A DNA stretch of 6,483 nucleotides, taken from the NCBI GenBank assembly GCA_016873405.1, contig VGXH01000107.1, positions 1-6,483 on the forward strand, read 5' to 3'. How positions within the stretch are numbered: the first letter of the stretch is position 1; each line of letters starts with the position of its first letter. The translations under genes and the position numbers were made by a program. The stretch comes from a bacterium (GTDB lineage Bacteria > Krumholzibacteriota > Krumholzibacteria > LZORAL124-64-63). The notes beneath the pieces were generated by a model. The model was not told the origin of the DNA, did not search any database, and was given only the letters and a program-made list of their open reading frames with translations. Positions 4,211 through 6,483 of this stretch are shown piece after piece.

Positions 4211-6396
4211 GCACCTCCGACCCCCAGGCCGTCGATTTCCAGGCCATGATGGAGGACCTGTGGGCGCGCGTGCGCATCTACAACCCCCAGGCCGACGAGG
4301 ACAAGCTCTGGTTCGGCTTCCGCTTCGCCATGGCCGCGCACGAAGGCCAGTTCCGGCGCAGCAAGGAGCCCTACTTCGTGCACGCCCTGACCGTGGCCAG
4401 CATCCTGGCGGACCTGCGCCTGGACGTCGACACGCTGATCGCGGCGATGGTGCACGACGTCGTCGAGGACACGGACTACGAACTGGAGGACATCCGCCAG
4501 CGCTTCGGCAAGGATGTCGCGCTGATGGTGGACGGCGTCACGAAGATCAGCGGGATCCGCGCGGTGGCGCCCGAGGCGCGAAAGGCCGAGACCTACCGCA
4601 AGCTGGTGCTGGCCATCGCCCAGGATCCGCGCACCGTGCTGATCAAGCTGGCCGATCGTCTGCACAACATGCGCACGCTCTCGTTCCTGCCGCCGGACCG
4701 CCAGCTGGACATCGCGCAGGAGACGATGGACGTCTACGCGCCGCTGGCCAATCGCTTCGGCATCGCCAAGATCAAATGGGAATTGGAGGACCTGGCCTTC
4801 AAGGTGCTGCAGCCCGAGGGCTACTTCGCCGTCGAGTCCGGGATCCACCAGACGCGCGCCGAACGGGAGCGCCTGCTCGAGAAGATGGTCGCCCCGCTCC
4901 GCTCCCAGCTCCAGGAGGCCGGCATCGACTGCCAGATCTCGGGGCGCGCCAAGCACTTCTATTCCATCTACCGGAAGATGAAGGCGCAGGACATCGGGCT
5001 CGACCGCATCTTCGACCAGCTGGCGCTGCGCGTGGTCGTGGCGACGAAGGCCGACTGCTACCATGCCCTCGGGGTCCTGCACAGCACCTACGCTCCGCTG
5101 TCCGACCGCATCAAGGACTACATCGCCACGCCCAAGCCGAACGGCTACCAGAGCATCCACTCGACCGTGCGCGTGCCCGGCGGCAAGTACGTCGAGGTTC
5201 AGATCCGCACCGAGGAGATGCACGAGCGCTGCGAACTGGGCATCGCCGCGCACTGGCGCTACAAGGAGGGCGGCGGCGCCGACCGGACCGACCTGGCCGA
5301 CATGGTCAAGTGGCTGCGACAGCTCATGGAGTGGGAGGAGGACGTCGACGACCCGCGCGAGTTCATGGAGAACGTGAAGGTCGACTTCTTCCGCGACGAG
5401 GTCTTCGTGCTCAGCCCCGGCGGCGACGTCTTCCAGCTGCCGCGCGGCGCCAATCCGCTGGACTTCGCGTTCCGCATCCACTCCGAGGTGGGCTTCCGCT
5501 GCATCGGCGCCAAGGTCAACGGGCGCATCGTCACGCTGCGCCACGAGCTGCAGAACGGCGACACGGTCGAGATCCTCACCAGCAAGACGCCGGCGCCCAG
5601 CGCCAGCTGGCTCGAGGTCGTCAAGACGAGCCGCGCCAAGCACCACCTGCGGCGCTGGCTCAAGAGCTCGCAGTACGACGAGAGCGTGCGGCTGGGGCGC
5701 GAGATCCTCGAGCGCGAACTGCGGCGCGCGAAGCTGAACCTGAAGGTCGACGAACTGGTGGACTGCGCCCAGCAGATGGGCTATGCGGAGCTGGACAAGC
5801 TGCTGGCGGCGGTCGGCAACGGGGAGGTCACGCCCGGCAAGGTCTCGGCGCGCGTGACGCCGCGGCCGGAATCGGCGGCCGAGAAGGTGCTCCACAGGGG
5901 GCGCGATCTGGTCGATACGCTGCGGCGCCGGTCGTCCACCGGCGTGCGCGTGGCTGGCGTCGACAACCTGATGGTCAGCTACGCCCGCTGCTGCCAGCCC
6001 ATCCCCGGCGACGGCATCGTCGGCGTCATCACGCGCGGGCGCGGCGTGTCGATCCACCGCGCGGGCTGCTCCAACCTCGGCGACCCGAACCTGGGTCCGG
6101 ACCGCCTCATCGACGTGGTCTGGGACTCGGCCCCGGACCAGACCTTCATGGTCAAGCTGATCATCGTCGCCCACGATCGCAACAACCTGCTGAAGGACAT
6201 CAGCAACGCGCTGAGCCTGACCAGCACGAACATCGCCAGCGGCGAGTTCTCGTCCGAGGACGAGTTGGCCCGCGTGACGCTCGTGATCGAGGTCCGCAAC
6301 CTGAACAACCTCGAGAAGATCCTCAAGGCGGTCATGAAGGTGCCCGGCGTGCAGGGCGTCGAGCGCTACCAGCTGGGCGGCGGCGGCCATGCCTGA
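4207..6396 (+). CDS. rel: Bifunctional (p)ppGpp synthetase/hydrolase, Rel/SpoT family
   Basis: This enzyme makes (p)ppGpp from ATP and GDP/GTP during starvation and hydrolyses it again, controlling the stringent response on ribosomes. In the 729-residue product the hydrolase site is intact: His59, His83-Asp84, Glu87-Asp88, Asp150 and Asn154. The synthetase site is intact too: Arg247, Lys249, Ser253, Lys257, Asp270 and Glu330 in EVQIRT. The RIKD motif at 301-304 is the RxKD form of bifunctional enzymes, not the ExDD form of synthetase-only RelA. A TGS domain follows (about 396-460, His425). Next come a helical region, a Cys-rich zinc-finger segment (Cys595, Cys596, His617, Cys621) and an ACT domain (about 647-722). 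The length fits the long-RSH family. The ATG overlaps the recJ stop as ATGA and has no strong ribosome binding site, so initiation probably depends on recJ translation. The name could equally be relA or spoT. Confidence 0.97.
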   Translation: MSTSDPQAVDFQAMMEDLWARVRIYNPQADEDKLWFGFRFAMAAHEGQFRRSKEPYFVHALTVASILADLRLDVDTLIAAMVHDVVEDTDYELEDIRQRFGKDVALMVDGVTKISGIRAVAPEARKAETYRKLVLAIAQDPRTVLIKLADRLHNMRTLSFLPPDRQLDIAQETMDVYAPLANRFGIAKIKWELEDLAFKVLQPEGYFAVESGIHQTRAERERLLEKMVAPLRSQLQEAGIDCQISGRAKHFYSIYRKMKAQDIGLDRIFDQLALRVVVATKADCYHALGVLHSTYAPLSDRIKDYIATPKPNGYQSIHSTVRVPGGKYVEVQIRTEEMHERCELGIAAHWRYKEGGGADRTDLADMVKWLRQLMEWEEDVDDPREFMENVKVDFFRDEVFVLSPGGDVFQLPRGANPLDFAFRIHSEVGFRCIGAKVNGRIVTLRHELQNGDTVEILTSKTPAPSASWLEVVKTSRAKHHLRRWLKSSQYDESVRLGREILERELRRAKLNLKVDELVDCAQQMGYAELDKLLAAVGNGEVTPGKVSARVTPRPESAAEKVLHRGRDLVDTLRRRSSTGVRVAGVDNLMVSYARCCQPIPGDGIVGVITRGRGVSIHRAGCSNLGDPNLGPDRLIDVVWDSAPDQTFMVKLIIVAHDRNNLLKDISNALSLTSTNIASGEFSSEDELARVTLVIEVRNLNNLEKILKAVMKVPGVQGVERYQLGGGGHA

Positions 6397-6411
6397 GCGC
6401 GGAGCGGCGGC

Positions 6412-6483
6412 ATGCGCTGCGTGATCCAGCGGAGCGGACCCGCGCGCGTGACGATCGACGGCAGGGTGGCCGGCGCGATCCCC
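6412..6483 (+). CDS. dtd: D-aminoacyl-tRNA deacylase, N-terminal fragment cut by window end
   Basis: Only the first 24 codons are in the window. The protein begins MRCVIQRSGPARVTIDG, which matches the conserved opening of Dtd (M-R-x-V-x-Q-R, then A-x-V-T-x-D-G). Dtd hydrolyses D-amino acids, and glycine on tRNA-Ala, from mischarged tRNAs in the cytoplasm; complete proteins have about 145-150 residues. The catalytic segments lie beyond the window. GGAG at 6401-6404 sits seven bases before the ATG. The gene starts 15 bases after rel, matching the rel-dtd order found in many bacteria, and supports one recJ-rel-dtd transcript. Confidence 0.88.
   Translation, partial: MRCVIQRSGPARVTIDGRVAGAIP

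Noticed and set aside
4156..6390. Minus-strand frame of 744 residues opposite rel
   Set aside because: This is the same codon-bias shadow: it runs through nearly the whole of rel and shows no domain.

Overview
The window comes from a very GC-rich bacterium, with third codon positions almost all G or C. It looks like an ordinary, tightly packed chromosomal housekeeping region. It holds a tRNA-Val(CAC) with an encoded CCA end, a complete A-type RNase P RNA, a bifunctional long Rel/SpoT enzyme and the common recJ-rel-dtd gene order. These fit a deep-branching Gram-negative-type lineage, but the sequence alone does not fix the phylum. Everything is on the + strand. No mobile element, CRISPR array, phage gene or foreign-looking island is visible.

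Layout: (1) 43-119 is tRNA-Val(CAC), flanked by a short leader/trailer inverted repeat and followed by a strong intrinsic terminator (164-184). (2) 244-948 is a coiled-coil protein with a C4 zinc ribbon (COG1579 / zf-RING_7 type). (3) 995-1729 is a ribonuclease HI with an extra N-terminal region that looks like a helix-turn-helix; its stop codon lies in a perfect three-copy 14-bp tandem repeat. (4) About 1860-2258 is the RNase P RNA (rnpB), with its own good sigma70-type promoter and a long P1 helix closing the ends. (5) 2333-4210 is recJ, the single-strand-specific 5'-3' exonuclease, preceded by two GC-rich hairpins. (6) 4207-6396 is rel, the (p)ppGpp synthetase/hydrolase, which starts inside the recJ stop codon. 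(7) 6412 to the window end is the first 24 codons of dtd, D-aminoacyl-tRNA deacylase.

The genes share a theme of RNA and nucleic-acid maintenance: a tRNA substrate, the RNA that matures tRNA 5' ends, an RNA:DNA-hybrid nuclease, a repair exonuclease, the stringent-response enzyme that senses uncharged tRNA on ribosomes, and an enzyme that proofreads mischarged tRNA. The zinc-ribbon and RNase HI genes look like one operon and recJ-rel-dtd another, with rnpB as an independently promoted unit between them.

I found no convincing new system. The points most worth checking are the pairing of the uncharacterised zinc-ribbon protein with RNase HI, the HTH-like head on that RNase HI, the tandem repeat over its stop codon, the pre-tRNA leader/trailer stem that traps the CCA end, and the two hairpins between rnpB and recJ.
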